Source: Delphinapterus leucas
Lineage: Eukaryota; Chordata; Mammalia; Artiodactyla; Monodontidae
NCBI RefSeq assembly: GCF_002288925.2
Contig: NW_022098050.1
Coordinates: forward strand, 7,329,361 to 7,393,360
Length of the DNA stretch: 64,000 bases
Direction of reading: 5' to 3'
The stretch's first letter is position 1, and each line of letters opens with the position of its first letter. Positions 23,230 to 34,347 of this stretch are shown here, one piece after another. Under the pieces are notes generated by a model, which worked only from the letters and a program-made list of their open reading frames with translations, searched no databases and had not been told where the DNA came from. The position numbers and the translations under genes were made by a program.

Positions 23230-24545
23230 TGAGTAGTCATCATTTAACAAACACTTATTGGGCACCTAGTATGTGTCAGATACACTACTCTAAAATTCCA
23301 ATTGTGAGCAAAGATAGATGTAGACACTCCTTTCATGGAGCTTATAATCTGGTGATTTCAAGTTCCATCCCTAATCTTATCTTCAATTTATCTAGCCAAG
23401 ACCTCTTTATTGAGTTCCAAAGTTGTATTTCCAACTATCTACTCAATATTTCCACTTGAATGTCAGCTCATGGTCAATATGTCCAAGACTAAACTTATCA
23501 ACCTGAATTTATGGTCACTCCCCACTATCTTCCAGTGAAGAAAAGTAAATGTAACTCTCTCTCTTCCAGACTTTCCTATTTCAGTACATTTTACCTTTAT
23601 CAACACAGTGTCCCAAGGAAGAAACACAGAAGTAGAGATGATACCTCTCTTTTCTTAAGCCAGCTTCTAATTTATCACCAAGTCCTATTGATTTTACCTC
23701 TTGACATCTCATAGCTGTGTCCACTTCTCTCTACTACCCACTGCCCCAAACCAAACACTATCATATTTCATTTGAACTGCTACAAAAGCTTACAAGCTAG
23801 TCTCCAGACATCAATACTGACCCCCCTCCAATCCTTATTTTATCCTGAAAACAGGATGGACTCAAATGTGATCATGTATTTTTTAAATTTACTACTTTAT
23901 CCTCAGCATCTAGAAGACTGCCTGGCAATAGGAAGCACTCTGTTTGCTGAAAACATAAATGAGCATCTCCTCCTTCCTTAAGATGTTCAAGACAAATATC
24001 TTTGACATGGCCTATACGATACTGCATCACTTTTTCCTGCCTAGTGCTCCAGAATATCTCTCATCAGTGTCCCTCCCGGAGGCTTCTTACTCTTTGTAAC
24101 ACACAAAGTAACTCTTTGCCACCAAACCGGGCTTCTTTAAGCTTCTCAAATCCTTCTCCCTCTCGCCAAAGGGTTTTTTCACACACTGTCTCCTTAGTCT
24201 GCATTTGTAGCCCTCCTTCACCTAATGAGTTCTTACCCTTCCTTCAACTTTTAGGTCACATGCTGCCTCCTCAAGAAAGCCCACCCTCTCTGCACTCCCA
24301 GGTTGCAACAGTTTTCTTTGCAATTTACTTAAGAGGCTCACACCCTTTTCTTTCACAACATTTTTCTCCATTTGTAATTATGTATTCACATCAGTGTGAT
24401 CAATTGATTAATGTCTATTTCCTCATTGAAATGAACAGCTCCACTAGTGCAGGGAATATAGGGAATATCTTCTTTTGCTCACTATCACCTGGCACAATGC
24501 CTGGGTTATAACTGAAACACTATAAATGTTTACTAAATGAGGCAA
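23230..24545 (+). mobile_element. L2 LINE, about 1.3 kb of 3' region
   Basis: One or two L2 copies in the plus orientation. The left part has 'acttattgggcacctagtat'. From about 23,440 the sequence follows L2 ORF2/3' sequence: 'caatatgtccaagactaaac', 'caccaagtcctattgatttt', 'caagaaagcccaccctct', and the end 'cctggcacaatgcctgggtt'. The 169-codon open frame at 24002-24511 falls inside it and shows no intact L2 protein motif. Confidence 0.75.
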
Positions 24546-25537
24546 ATACTTTCTTGAGAAACTAATTAATTATTAATTATAACTAAGTGTATGATTATTT
24601 TATAAAAACTCTAAATGTCATTGCAAATAATTTGGGCACAGTTATGGTATCCTCTACCTTTGCATCATTTCTTTCCTTCAGTAGAGTGTAGTCTACTATA
24701 CAAGGTGGTGTTTTTTTTTTAATTGAGTTGTTTATCACCATAGGGAAGACAGTAATGAAAGTATTCATTTAAAACACAAGCCGTAAACAGACAGAATACT
24801 GACTTCTATGTTTATGGAGTTAAAACTTAAGAAGTTTATCATCTATAACTGTCATCAGGTAGCAAAACACTTTTAATTCGCATTTTGGGACCTAAGAGAA
24901 AATGAACTAGGTAAAAAGCAAAGAGAAGCAGCCATGAAGTTGAAGGGCTTGATTTTTCACTCTGCCAACTGTCTGAGGGGGGAATTATTTAATTCAGCAA
25001 GTCAACAAATCGGTCTAATTCTCTAAATCTGCTTATTTTCCTTTGCAAAATGTATTTGTTCTCTCTACCACAAAAGCATATTTGTAGAAGGCGTTGACTA
25101 TGAAATTCTCTTTGCCATAGATATTGAAAAAGAATATACAGAGCCCCATAATAATTAGACAATTGATGTTTTCAAAATAAGGTTAAGGTTTTCATTCCCA
25201 TTCAGAGTCATCCTTTGTCAGCTGAGCTATGAAAACTCTCTTTAACCAAAAAAGAACTGAATTTAAGAACTTGTAAAATTTCTCTAACATAAATCCTGAA
25301 AACCTATGACGTTTTAGTCATTCAGTGATATGTTCTTACTGAAATTATTTGGAATTATTAAATATTATCTTTACCATATTTCAGAATTAAAAGTGCCAAC
25401 TGTTTTTTCAACCCTCCATATGTACTAAATTAAGAAAAAATTTTAAGGCAAGGAAAAAAATGCCTTTTTCTTTTCTTTTTTTTTTTTAAGGTGCCTTTTT
25501 CTTGATGGGCGTCCCAGGTAACCAATATGCAACAAAT
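24546..25537. other. No gene or repeat recognised
   Basis: AT-rich sequence with A and T runs, no coding signal. Confidence 0.5.
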
Positions 25538-25745
25538 ATTTCCATGTCACTTTACAGTCTATGACATTCATTACCTGATTTGACTCTCAGAATAATCCTA
25601 TGAATACAGCATTTTATCCTCTCCTGCTATCCCCAGATGGCTAAGCTGAGGGCTACCCATCATTATCAGACAGTAAATGACAAAGCTAATATTTCATACA
25701 TATCTTCAGATTTCAAGTCCCATGCTTTTTTGCTCTATATCATTC
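25538..25745 (-). mobile_element. MIR SINE
   Basis: The plus strand shows the reverse MIR order: 'tgactctcagaataatccta' then 'aagctgagggctacccatca' and 'tttcaagtcccatgc'. Old and diverged. Confidence 0.65.
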
Positions 25746-25929
25746 TGAAGAGAAGAGATATCAATATGTGTAAGTTACTGGGAAAATAAACCAGAATAAA
25801 TTGTTATAAGTTCTAGTATCTCTAAACTTCAATAAGGGAAGTCTGTGAAGAGGTGATAGTAATTATTAAATGTCTTCAGAGTTCTTGTTCCAGAATGAGA
25901 AGAAATAAACTCACCTAAAGAATAAAGTC

Positions 25930-26310
25930 AAGATCTGCTTATTTATTGAGCTCCTAGTATATTATATGCCAGGCACTGTCCAAGGTGCTGGGAACGCAAA
26001 GATGGATAAGACGTGGCCCCTGCACCATGGGATCACAGTCCTTAGGAGGAGATGAACACATAAGCAAATAATGATAAATGAATGTGGTTAGTGTAGTGAA
26101 AGAGATATGTAGAAGGGCTTCGAGAACACATATACCTTGGCCTGCGATATGTCAGAGAGGTGTCCTGACTGACGATAGCCCCAGAGGCCAACTGGACACA
26201 TCATCATGATGCTTTTGGACTGTAAGTTCTGTGAGGACAGGAGAACTTGTCTTACTTATTTTTGTATCCCCAGCACCTAGTACATGACTGGTGCTCAATG
26301 TATTAGTTTG
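25930..26310 (+). mobile_element. L2 LINE 3' region
   Basis: Contains 'atttattgagctcctagtat' with 'ccaggcactgtccaaggtgc', then the terminal block 'ctgtaagttctgtgaggaca' and 'gtatccccagcacctagtac' ending in 'ggtgctcaatgtatt'. The two parts are separated by about 45 bp of less clear sequence. Confidence 0.75.
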
Positions 26311-26710
26311 TTTAACAAAACTGAACTTCCAGGTCAGAGATGCTGAGGAGACTCATGAAATGCTGGTCCCCTCTCTTGGAAACAAATATGACTCTCAGGC
26401 CACGTAATGGATGTCTTTTCAGTTCCTTAGTTTGTCTGATCTTTCTTACCATGAAAGATTTTAAAAAATTGGTATCTTAAAGAAGCCTGTGAAATTTCCT
26501 TCTACTGAGACTTTTCACCACAGACTCTATCCTTTTTAAAAGATAGTCCTACCTGAGAGGGAACTCTCAAGGTTTCCTCCAGTCTAATGATCTTTTGATC
26601 CTTGTTTTGAATTTCTCTTACTTAATAGAAAAAGGGTTTTCATCTGACAATCAGTGCCTCTCACATTTAATGGCCTCACACATTATCATTGCAGTTGATA
26701 ACACTATAAA

Positions 26711-26832
26711 AAATTTGTTTTTTGGCAGTACCACGTGGTTTGCAAGATCTTAGTTCCCTGACCAGGGACTGGACCCACACCCTCTGCAGTGAAAGCACAG
26801 AGTCCTAACCACTGGACCGCCAGGGAGTTCCC
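26711..26832 (-). mobile_element. Older CHR-family SINE with TSD
   Basis: About 120 bp, minus orientation. It has the block 'tccctgaccagggactgga' and 'cctaaccactggaccgccag', whose complement is the tRNA-like head. TSDs tgataacactataaa (26696-26710) and tgataacagtataaa (26833-26847) differ at one base. It is more diverged than the full-length CHR copies. Confidence 0.9.
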
Positions 26833-26869
26833 TGATAACAGTATAAATTAAATGACCCCTCTTTTAATC

Positions 26870-27125
26870 AGTTACCAGTACCTGTCAGTTCTACCTCAAA
26901 GCTGACTCTTGAATCTCACCTTTCATTTTTTAAAAAAATTGATACTATCTAGTCATCATCTCTTGCCTAGACTTTTGCATTAACATTCTAATCCCATGAC
27001 CGCAGAGCTTCCAAGGTGATCTTGATACTTTATTTTTCAAAAACTTTTGATGGCTCTCCTTTGCTAGTGAGATAAATTCAATGCCCTTTTGCATAGTGTC
27101 CCAGGCCTTTATGCCTTGAAAAGTG
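26870..27125 (+). mobile_element. L2 LINE fragment
   Basis: Ordered L2 ORF2 3' blocks: 'catctcttgcctagactttt', 'ttccaaggtgatcttga' and 'tttgatggctctcctttgct'. Confidence 0.6.
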
Positions 27126-27242
27126 GATTGACTTGGAATGAATTACAGTATGTTATTTGTAAACAGAACAGTCATGGGCATGATCAATTAGTTATTTCTA
27201 TAAATTGAAGTTGGTTTATAAAAATACTGCCATGTATATCTT

Positions 27243-27413
27243 TTTTTTTGAATTTTATTTTATTTATTTTTCTACAGCAGGTTCTCATTAGTTATCTATT
27301 TTATACATATTAGTGTATGTATGTCAATCCCAATCTCCCACTTCATCCCATCACCACCACCTTCCCCTGCCACTTTCCCCCCTTGGTGTCCATACGTTTG
27401 TTCTCTACATCTG
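27243..27413 (-). mobile_element. Short 5'-truncated L1 with 10-bp TSD
   Basis: L1 3' end with the T-run of its tail at the left. TSD tgtatatctt at 27233-27242 and 27414-27423; the right copy is followed by aattt, so the target was ctt/aa, an L1 endonuclease-type site. Confidence 0.9.
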
Positions 27414-27423
27414 TGTATATCTT

Positions 27424-27821
27424 AATTTCTTACCCCATCAAGTACAGAGTTAGAACATAGAGTTACAAAACTGCTATGCCTAGATGCTGAAAAGACTGTC
27501 TCTTTGAAAAGAAAATTGCTTTCTTGGAGAAAGTGGAAGCTATGAAAATAAGTTTTTTTCTACTGATGGAAGGCCACTGCTGCATTCTATGATGGTGATT
27601 TGAAAACATTTATTTTTAACCAAATTGGGATTATAACCATTTTCATGCATCAACAGAGGTTTAGGAGTCAGCCTCTTAAATTCTATTGTCAAGTCTTCTG
27701 TAGGTTGAGCCCTGCCTGTAGACTCTCCAGGGTCTGTTGAAACTTTAACTGCTGAAAACTTTAAAGATATTGCCTCATCCAAAAATGCTACAGAGGGCTT
27801 GCTATGTTGGCTTAACTTGTG
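27424..27821. other. Unique stretch with an open minus-strand frame
   Basis: On the minus strand about 95 codons are open from the microsatellite edge to a stop at about 27540. No domain is recognised, there is no ATG at the start of the open stretch, and no convincing splice site. In DNA this AT-rich it may be chance. Confidence 0.3.
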
Positions 27822-27831
27822 GTGTGTGTGT

Positions 27832-27873
<42 letters not shown>
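27822..27873. repeat. (TG)n microsatellite, about 52 bp
   Basis: TG repeat with one TA interruption at about 27835 and a final TGCG. Confidence 0.95.
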
Positions 27874-27875
<2 letters not shown>

Positions 27876-28929
27876 AAATCCTGTCCTTCATACTCTACTA
27901 ACACAACACAGCCTTTAACAATAAGCAAGACATTTTTGAATTGTTGTCTAAGCAGTCATGGTACATCATACTGAATCATTCACCTTCTCCTGTCCTGTCC
28001 AACGGTCCGGTTTACCTTTAGATACTAAAGAGAATGTTTTAATAAGAAGGAAAATTTTCTATGAGTCAGAGAAAATAAATTGATTAAATTCAAGCCTCTC
28101 ATTTTTGAAAGTGGAATCTGTCTGACACAACAGCTGGGCCTTAATTCAGAGGAGATAACACAGTAACTTGGGTCTTGAAAAGTGAGTTATTAAAGTTCTC
28201 TTCTGAAAAAACTTTGCTACTTCCTTTCATTTCTATGCCTCAACTCCTGTTCCAAGGTAATAGAAAAAGAACGGTGCAGGGTAAGTTCAGTTAATATAGC
28301 TCTGGGAAATGTAGAAATGAATGAGGTCTCTTCCTGTTTGCTGCACTGGGAGTGTCTAAGAAGCACTCCTGGCAGAACTGTGATCTGGGTTTGAGTCCTG
28401 TTTCCTCCATGAATGGTTGTGAAATTGATTCACCCATGGGAAGAAGGGGTTGTTTGGTTGATACTGTGGGGAGGTTTTTGTCTCTAACATTCTCTGCTCT
28501 GTGATCTGTTCCTGTAATTCTAGTAAGGATCTCTCTATGGATAATACAGGGGGATCCTGGCCTCCTGGCCCCCTGTGTAGGTGGGTAGAACAGAGGAGAG
28601 AAGGGGAAGAGAAGGAAATATAAAAATGCAACTTGGACCATAAGATCTTACCAACCACCAACCCTCTCATCTGTGTCTCTAGGGGCTTCTCTGATCAAGC
28701 TTCCTCCAGGACTTGGTAGAGTTTCAGGCCCAGGTCTGCCTCTGTACTTCTGAGGGAAACAATCAGCAGCTTTAGTTCAGGATCAGGGGGAAGAGTAGGC
28801 ATAATGGTGGTAAGGGGAGGCAGATGTTTGCGTCAGATGGTAGGTCTGCTCAAAGGTAGAATACATGATTCGCACCAAAGGTAAAGCAGAGCTTGAGGTG
28901 ATCAAGAATGAAAAACATTTTTGTGCTCA
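27874..28929. other. No confirmed gene; exon-like signal near 28,430-28,572 (-)
   Basis: Mostly unassigned. On the minus strand a long pyrimidine tract ends in an acceptor-like cacag at 28577-28573, followed by an open frame beginning GPGGQDPP. The only donor-like site nearby is weak (TGG/gtgaat). Confidence 0.3.
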
Positions 28930-29185
28930 CAATAATAATTACCAGGTACTTCATACCTACTATGTGCTGGGACTACACTAAATGCTTTAAATGTGTTAAC
29001 TGATTGAGTTTCTTCAATAACCCTGTGAGTTAAGTATTATTAGTCACACATGATGAAACTGAGGTTAACAGTGACTAAATACTTTGCCTAAGGTCTTATA
29101 ACTAATAAGTGGCAGAAACAGGATTTAAATTATGGTATGACTATATTCTTAACCACTCAACTTTATAATTGTCTTCCACGGCCAT
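28930..29185 (-). mobile_element. MIR SINE, nearly complete
   Basis: Plus strand reads the reverse MIR in full order: 'cctactatgtgctgggacta', 'taaccctgtgagttaagtat', 'gatgaaactgaggttaacag', 'taataagtggcagaaacagg' and 'ttcttaaccactcaact'. Confidence 0.9.
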
Positions 29186-29459
29186 GACCTGATTTTTTCC
29201 TCTATTCAAAATTGTCATGATAACAGATGTTGCTTAAAACGAATGGGGTTTGGAAATAAGTCATCAGAAACTTTTTTTGCCACTGGAGATACAGATCTAC
29301 AAATATTGGAAATAACTAAAAATAGTCTGCAGCGTGTGTGTATAAACATGGATATGAGCAGAGACTGTGGGAGACCCCAGGAGTGAGTTGTCAGGGTCCA
29401 CCAGCCTTATGCCACTAAATTCTGATTACTCTGATTCATCCAGAGGCTCCAAGCTCTTT

Positions 29460-30070
29460 CCATTAACTCATTTATTCACTTATTTATTTATTAGCACATT
29501 TAAACATTCACTTATTCGATAAATATTTATTGAGTGCCTACTAAGTGCCAGACTCTATTCTAGGCGTTGGGGATATATCGCTAAACAAAAACGTAAAATA
29601 TCCCTTCTTTCATTGGGCTCAAATTCTAGTACAGGAAGACATAAGCAAAATAAGTGAAATAAGGGATGTATTTGAAAACAATAGGTGTTACTGAGAAAAA
29701 AGAAAATAAGAAAGTACTGAAAGGGTATTGTAATTTTAAATAAGATAGTCATGGAAAGCCTGAGAAAGTAAGAGTGGAACAAAACCTAAAGAATGAGAAA
29801 GCCGTGTATATATCTACGGGAAGACTGTTTCAGGCAGAGACTGGATATGCAAATGCCCTTAGTTGGGGGCACATGTCTGCGTATTCAGGGAACATCAACA
29901 GAGACAGTATGACTGGAGTACAGAAAGAAAGATTGAGAGTACTAGGAGTAAGGATCAGAGTGGCAATAAGGAACTAGATTGTGACCTTAGAGGCCATTGT
30001 AATGACTTTGGCTTTTATTTTGGGTCAACCTGAGAAGCCATTGGACATTTCGAGCAGACAACAGACATGA
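29460..30070 (+). mobile_element. L2 LINE, left part (split by an L1)
   Basis: L2 3' region starting with 'tttattgagtgcctactaag' and continuing through 'catggaaagcctgagaaagt' and 'gccattggacatttcgagca'. It is cut at 30070 by the L1 insertion and resumes at 31869 with 'aaaaagaccactctgactcc'. Confidence 0.8.
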
Positions 30071-30091
30071 TCTGACATGGTTTTTTTTTTT

Positions 30092-30121
30092 CGGAAGCAA
30101 AAGGAAGCTTTTATTCTTTTC
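30092..30121 (-). other. Putative L1 3' transduction with its own AATAAA
   Basis: Between the L1 end (gttaa, minus strand, at about 30122) and the terminal A-tail (30091-30081) lie about 30 nt absent from other L1 ends here. They contain AATAAA on the minus strand (30115-30110), about 18 nt before the tail, the right distance for a polyadenylation signal. Confidence 0.7.
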
Positions 30122-31084
30122 TTAACATATTTATTGGAGTATAATTGCTTTACAATGGTGTGTTAGTTTCTGCTTTATAACAAAGTGAGTCAGCTATACA
30201 TATACATATATCCCCATATCTCCTCCCTCTTGCGTATCTCTCCCACCCTCCCTATCCCACCCCGCTAGGTGGTCACATAGCACCGAGCTGATCTCCCTGT
30301 GCTATGCAGCTGCTTCCCACTAGCTATCTATTTTACATTTGGTAGTGTATATATGTCCATGCCACTCTCTCACTTCGGCCCAGCTTACCCTTCCCCCTCC
30401 CCATATCCTCAAGTCCATACTCTACATCTGTGTCTTTATTCCTGTCCTGCCCCTAAGTTCTTCAGAACCTTTTTTTTTAGAATCCATATATATGTGTTAG
30501 CATACGGTATTGGTTTTTCTCTTTCTGACTTACTTCACTCTGTATGACAGACTCTAGGTCCATCCATCTCACTACAAATAACTCAGTTTCATTTCTTTTT
30601 ATGGCTGGGTAAATATTCCATTGTATACATGTGCCACATCTTCTTTATCCATTCATCTGTCGATGGACACTCAGACTGCTTCCATGTCCCGGCTATTGTA
30701 AATAGAGCTGCAATGAACATTGTGGTACATGACTCTTTTTGAATTATGGTTTTCTCAGGGTATATGCCCAGTAGTGGGATTGCTGGGTCATATGGTAGTT
30801 CTATTTTTACATTTTAAGGAACCTCCATACTGTTCTCCATAGTGGCTGTATCAATTTACATTCCCACCAACAGTGCCAGAGGGTTCCCTTTTCTCCACAC
30901 CCTCTCCAGCATTTATTGTTTGTAGATTTTTTGATGATGCCCATTCTGACTGGCGTGAGGTGATACCTCACTGTAGTTTTGATTTGCATTTCTCTAATGA
31001 TTAGTGATGTTGAGCATTCTTTCATGTGTTTGTTGGCAATCTGTATATCTTCACTGGAGAAATGTCTATTTAGGTCTTCTGTCC

Positions 31085-31289
31085 TTTTTTTTTTTTTGCG
31101 GTACGTGGACCTCTCACCACCGCGGCCTCTCCCGTTGCAGAGCACGGGCTCCGGACACGCAGGCCCAGCGGCCATGGCTCACGGGCCCAGCTGCTCCGCA
31201 GCACTTGGGATCCTCCCGGACCGGGGCACGAACCCGCGCCCCCCGCATCGGCAGGCGGACCCCCAACCACTGCACCACCAGGGAAGCCC
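31085..31289 (-). mobile_element. CHR SINE inserted in the L1
   Basis: Full-length minus-strand CHR SINE with its tail as T's at 31085-31097. TSD ttctgtcc at 31077-31084 and 31290-31297. The long open frame at 31179-31673 (-) is L1 ORF2 read into the SINE, not a fusion gene. Confidence 0.93.
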
Positions 31290-31868
31290 TTCTGTCCATT
31301 TTTGAATTGGGTTGTTTGTTTTTTTGATATTGAGCTGCATGAGCTGCTTGTAAATTTTGGAAATTAATCCTTTGTCAGTTGCTTCATTTGCAAATATTTT
31401 CTCCCATTCTGAGGGTTGTCTTTTGGTCTTGTTTATGGTTTCCTTTGCTGTGCAAAAGCTTTGAAGTTTCATTAGGTCCCATTTGTTTATTTTTGTTTTT
31501 ATTTCCATTTCTCTAGGAGGTGGGTCAAAAAGGATCTTGCTGTGATTTATGTCATAGAATTTTCTGCCTACGTTTTCCTCTAAGAGTTTTATAGTGTCTG
31601 GCCTTACATTTAGGTCTTTAATCCATTTTGAGTTTATTTTTGTGTATGGTGTTAGGGAGTGTTCTAATTTCATTCTTTTACATGTAGCTGTCCAGTTTTC
31701 CCAGCACCACTTATTGAAGAGGCTGTCTTTTCTCCATTATATATTCTTGCCTCCTTTATCAAAGATAAGGTGACCATAGGTGCATCGGTTTGTCTCTGGG
31801 GTTTCTATCCTGTTGCATTGATCTATATTTCTGTTTTTGTGCCAGTACCATACTCTCTGACATGTTTT

Positions 31869-31979
31869 AAAAAGACCACTCTGACTCCTGTGTTGAGAAT
31901 ATGCTGGAGGGGGCTAAGGATGCAAGTAGGTAGATCACTTAACTTAAGAGGCTTTTGTGATTATCCAAATGAGAGATAA
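31869..31979 (+). mobile_element. L2 LINE, right part
   Basis: Continuation of 29460-30070: 'ccactctgactcctgtgttg', 'ctggagggggctaaggatgc' and 'ccaaatgagagataatg', in the expected L2 order. Confidence 0.75.
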
Positions 31980-32582
31980 TGCCTGTATTAGTTTCCTGTT
32001 GCTGCTTTAACAAATTACTACAGACTTAGTGGCCTAAAACAACACAAATTTATTATCTAGCAGGTTTGTAGGTCAGTAGTCAAGGACAAAAATCAAGGTA
32101 TTGACAGGCTGTATTCCTTTCTGGAAGCTCTAGGGGAGGGGGGATTTATTTCCCGCTCATTCAGGCTGTTGACAGAATTCAGTTCCTTGTGGTGTGGGAC
32201 TGAGGTCCCCATTTTCTCGCTGACTATAAGCTGAGGGCTATTCTAAGCTTGTAAAGATCTCTCTCCAGTCCTTGCATGTGGCCCCTTACATCTCAGAACC
32301 AACCACAGATTCAGGGTGTTGAACCTTTCTCACGCTGTCATCTAATTCTTCTTCCATTGTCACATCTTTCTCTGATCCACCTGGGAAGGATTGTCAGCTT
32401 TTTGGAATTCACGTGATTAGACTGAACCAGAAAATCTAGATAATCTCCCCCACCTAAAGGTTTTCACCCTTAATCACATCTTCAAAATCCCTTTTGCAAC
32501 GTAAGGTAACATATTCATTGGTTCCAGGGATTAGGGTGTGTATATCATTGCTGAGTGTCGGGGATTATTCTGCCTATCACAG
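31980..32582 (-). mobile_element. MLT1-type LTR
   Basis: Plus strand reads the reverse of MLT1: 'gtttcctgttgctgctttaa', 'aacaacacaaatttattatc', 'gaagctctaggggagg', 'ttaatcacatcttcaaaatc' and 'ggttccagggattagggtgt'. About 600 bp, old. Confidence 0.8.
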
Positions 32583-33735
32583 CCATGAAAATCCATGGTT
32601 GAGACTTACGTGTGACCTTAAATTATGTGTCTCTGTTTATGTCATCTCTGAATGGAATTGATAATATTGCCCCTTCATTGGATTGATGAAAGGATTAGAA
32701 TAATATCTCTATAATGTTTGCCATATACACACCTATTATTGTTGCTATTGTTGTTATTATTCTTAACTCAAACAAAGCAGGTCCTTAGTATTTCTTACTT
32801 AGAGCTTGCTTTCAAGAGTTTGGGAGTGAGGGGAGAGATGAGACTTACTGGGAATCAGAAATGCCTGGAAGGTGATTAAGAGAAGTGGTAATTTCTTTTT
32901 CCAATATTCACGCACTCATTCTTCTCTTCATTTCACCATCTACTTCTCTTCATTTCACCATCTACTCATTTCACCATCTACTTCATTTCACCATCTAAAT
33001 GACATGATGAGAATTCAGAAGGTACAACAGCACTGTGTTGTATAAGAGCTGATCTCTTGAGAAATTTCAAGAGTGAATTGTTGGACATTGGGACAAATCT
33101 AAAACTCCACCTTGACCAGGACTCCTTATCCCAGGTAGTTTGATATATTCATTACTGATTACCCTGCCCTTATCTGTAAGAGTTACTTATGAAGAGGGCT
33201 GAGAGCATGGAAGAGGTGGAGAAAGCCTGTTCCAGGGCCAACTCCAGTTACCCTTGAAAGAGGGCTATGGAGAGGGCTGTCCCAGAGTGACAGCTTCAGC
33301 TTCCCATCATTTTTTGTCCCAGAGTTTTCTGTGGTGGTAGAGGAGGAGGGCAGCAGTGTCAGGATGTCCCTGGGCAGCAGCAGGAGGAGTGGAAGAAGGA
33401 GGAGGTGGCAACATTGCCCATTAAACTGAGCAGAAAGGTGCTCACATGCTAATCACCAAAAGCACCAAACCTCCTGCTTTCTTTCCACCACAACCTTCCT
33501 ATGGATCATGAAGTCTCATCATCTGGCACAACAACTTCCCACCTCCAGTGTCTGCCTCAGGTTTTTGGTTCTTGGGATGCTCAGTGAACAGGGCTAGGAT
33601 GGGACATAAGATTTGGGTTTTTAGTACAGGCTAACTATGTGACCATGTCATTTTCCCTAGTTGGGCTTTAGTTTGAGGCAGGGGGTAGGCTAGATACCAA
33701 GGTCCTTATAATTTAGGAGTTCTGTGATCCCACAG
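32583..33735. other. No gene; minisatellite and AG-rich segment
   Basis: Unassigned sequence with the small tandem repeat at 32921-32998 and a purine-rich stretch at about 33,330-33,410. No coding support. Confidence 0.5.
32921..32998. repeat. Minisatellite, four copies with uneven spacing
   Basis: The 15-mer tcatttcaccatcta occurs four times exactly, at 32928-32942, 32950-32964, 32966-32980 and 32983-32997. Spacings are 22, 16 and 17 because the short CTTCT-type linker varies. Confidence 0.95.
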
Positions 33736-34347
33736 TGATGCTGAAAACTCACCCTCTGTGCACCAGTGCTGAATCGAATCTCAGTGACAGAATTTTGGGT
33801 GAAGGAGAAAAGAATAGCTTTATTGCTTTGCCAGGCAAAGGGGAACACAGCGGGCTTGTGCCTCTCAAAACTGTGTGTCCCAACCTGGGAGGATTTGGTG
33901 AGGAGTTTTATAACAATGGTTCAAAGGCAGAGTTGCTGATAAGATTAGGGTGTGTGTTCAGGGCCTGTACGCCTTTAATCTGGTCTCAGGTAGTCTCCTG
34001 ATGGCTTCCCTGGTTCCTTTAATCTCACCTCAGGTGGTCTTCTCTGGAATGAAGAATGCTACACTTAACCATTTGGGGGTTTTAGTTCTGTAAAGAGCTC
34101 AAAGCTATTGTTATGTGTATCCCTTGAGGCAAAACCAGGACCCTCCCCCAAGACTGCACTGTTGTTTCCTGACTGCTCCCCCCTTGTCTCTGCATCCCCT
34201 CCCTTCCCTGATGAGCAGCTGTTCAAATCTGCCCTTTGGGAGTCAGGGAAGGTCATGGAGGCTGGAATCTATTCTCTACAAACAAGAAATGGGGGATGCA
34301 GAAAGGCTTCCATGCCCAGGAGCCCCACAGGGTCCTGCTTGGTTTCA
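33736..34347 (-). mobile_element. Solo LTR of an ERV1-like endogenous retrovirus
   Basis: On the minus strand a 612-bp unit starts TG (34347-34346) and ends CA (33737-33736). It has a TATA-like TTATAAAA at 33913-33906 and an AATAAA at 33824-33819, which gives a U3-R-U5 layout. The 4-bp acag at 33732-33735 and 34348-34351 fits the TSD length of class I ERVs. No coding region is attached. The class is inferred from anatomy. Confidence 0.7.

Larger units (their letters stand above)
30085..31855 (-). mobile_element. 5'-truncated L1 with TSD, carrying a 3' transduced segment
   Basis: About 1.77 kb of L1 3' region (ORF2 C-terminus plus 3'UTR), interrupted by a SINE. The TSD is tctgacatg plus Ts at 30071-30084 and tctgacatgtttt at 31856-31868; the right copy is followed by aaaaag, so the target was tttt/aaaa. 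The C-terminal Cys-rich motif (CWRGCGEKG...HCWWEC) is intact in the piece between the SINE and 30807. It inserted into an L2. Confidence 0.95.

Noticed and set aside
24002..24511. 169-codon plus-strand frame
   Set aside because: Lies inside L2 3' sequence without recognisable protein motifs; pyrimidine-rich DNA is poor in stops.
31179..31673. ORF2-SINE fusion protein
   Set aside because: The frame reads from L1 ORF2 into an antisense SINE by accident of insertion. There is no promoter, start context or function to support a gene.
32921..32998. CRISPR-like repeated units
   Set aside because: Spacers are 1-7 nt and the context is mammalian; it is a minisatellite.
33330..33410. AG-rich segment resembling an exonic enhancer or acidic coding stretch
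   Set aside because: No long open frame and no splice sites around it.
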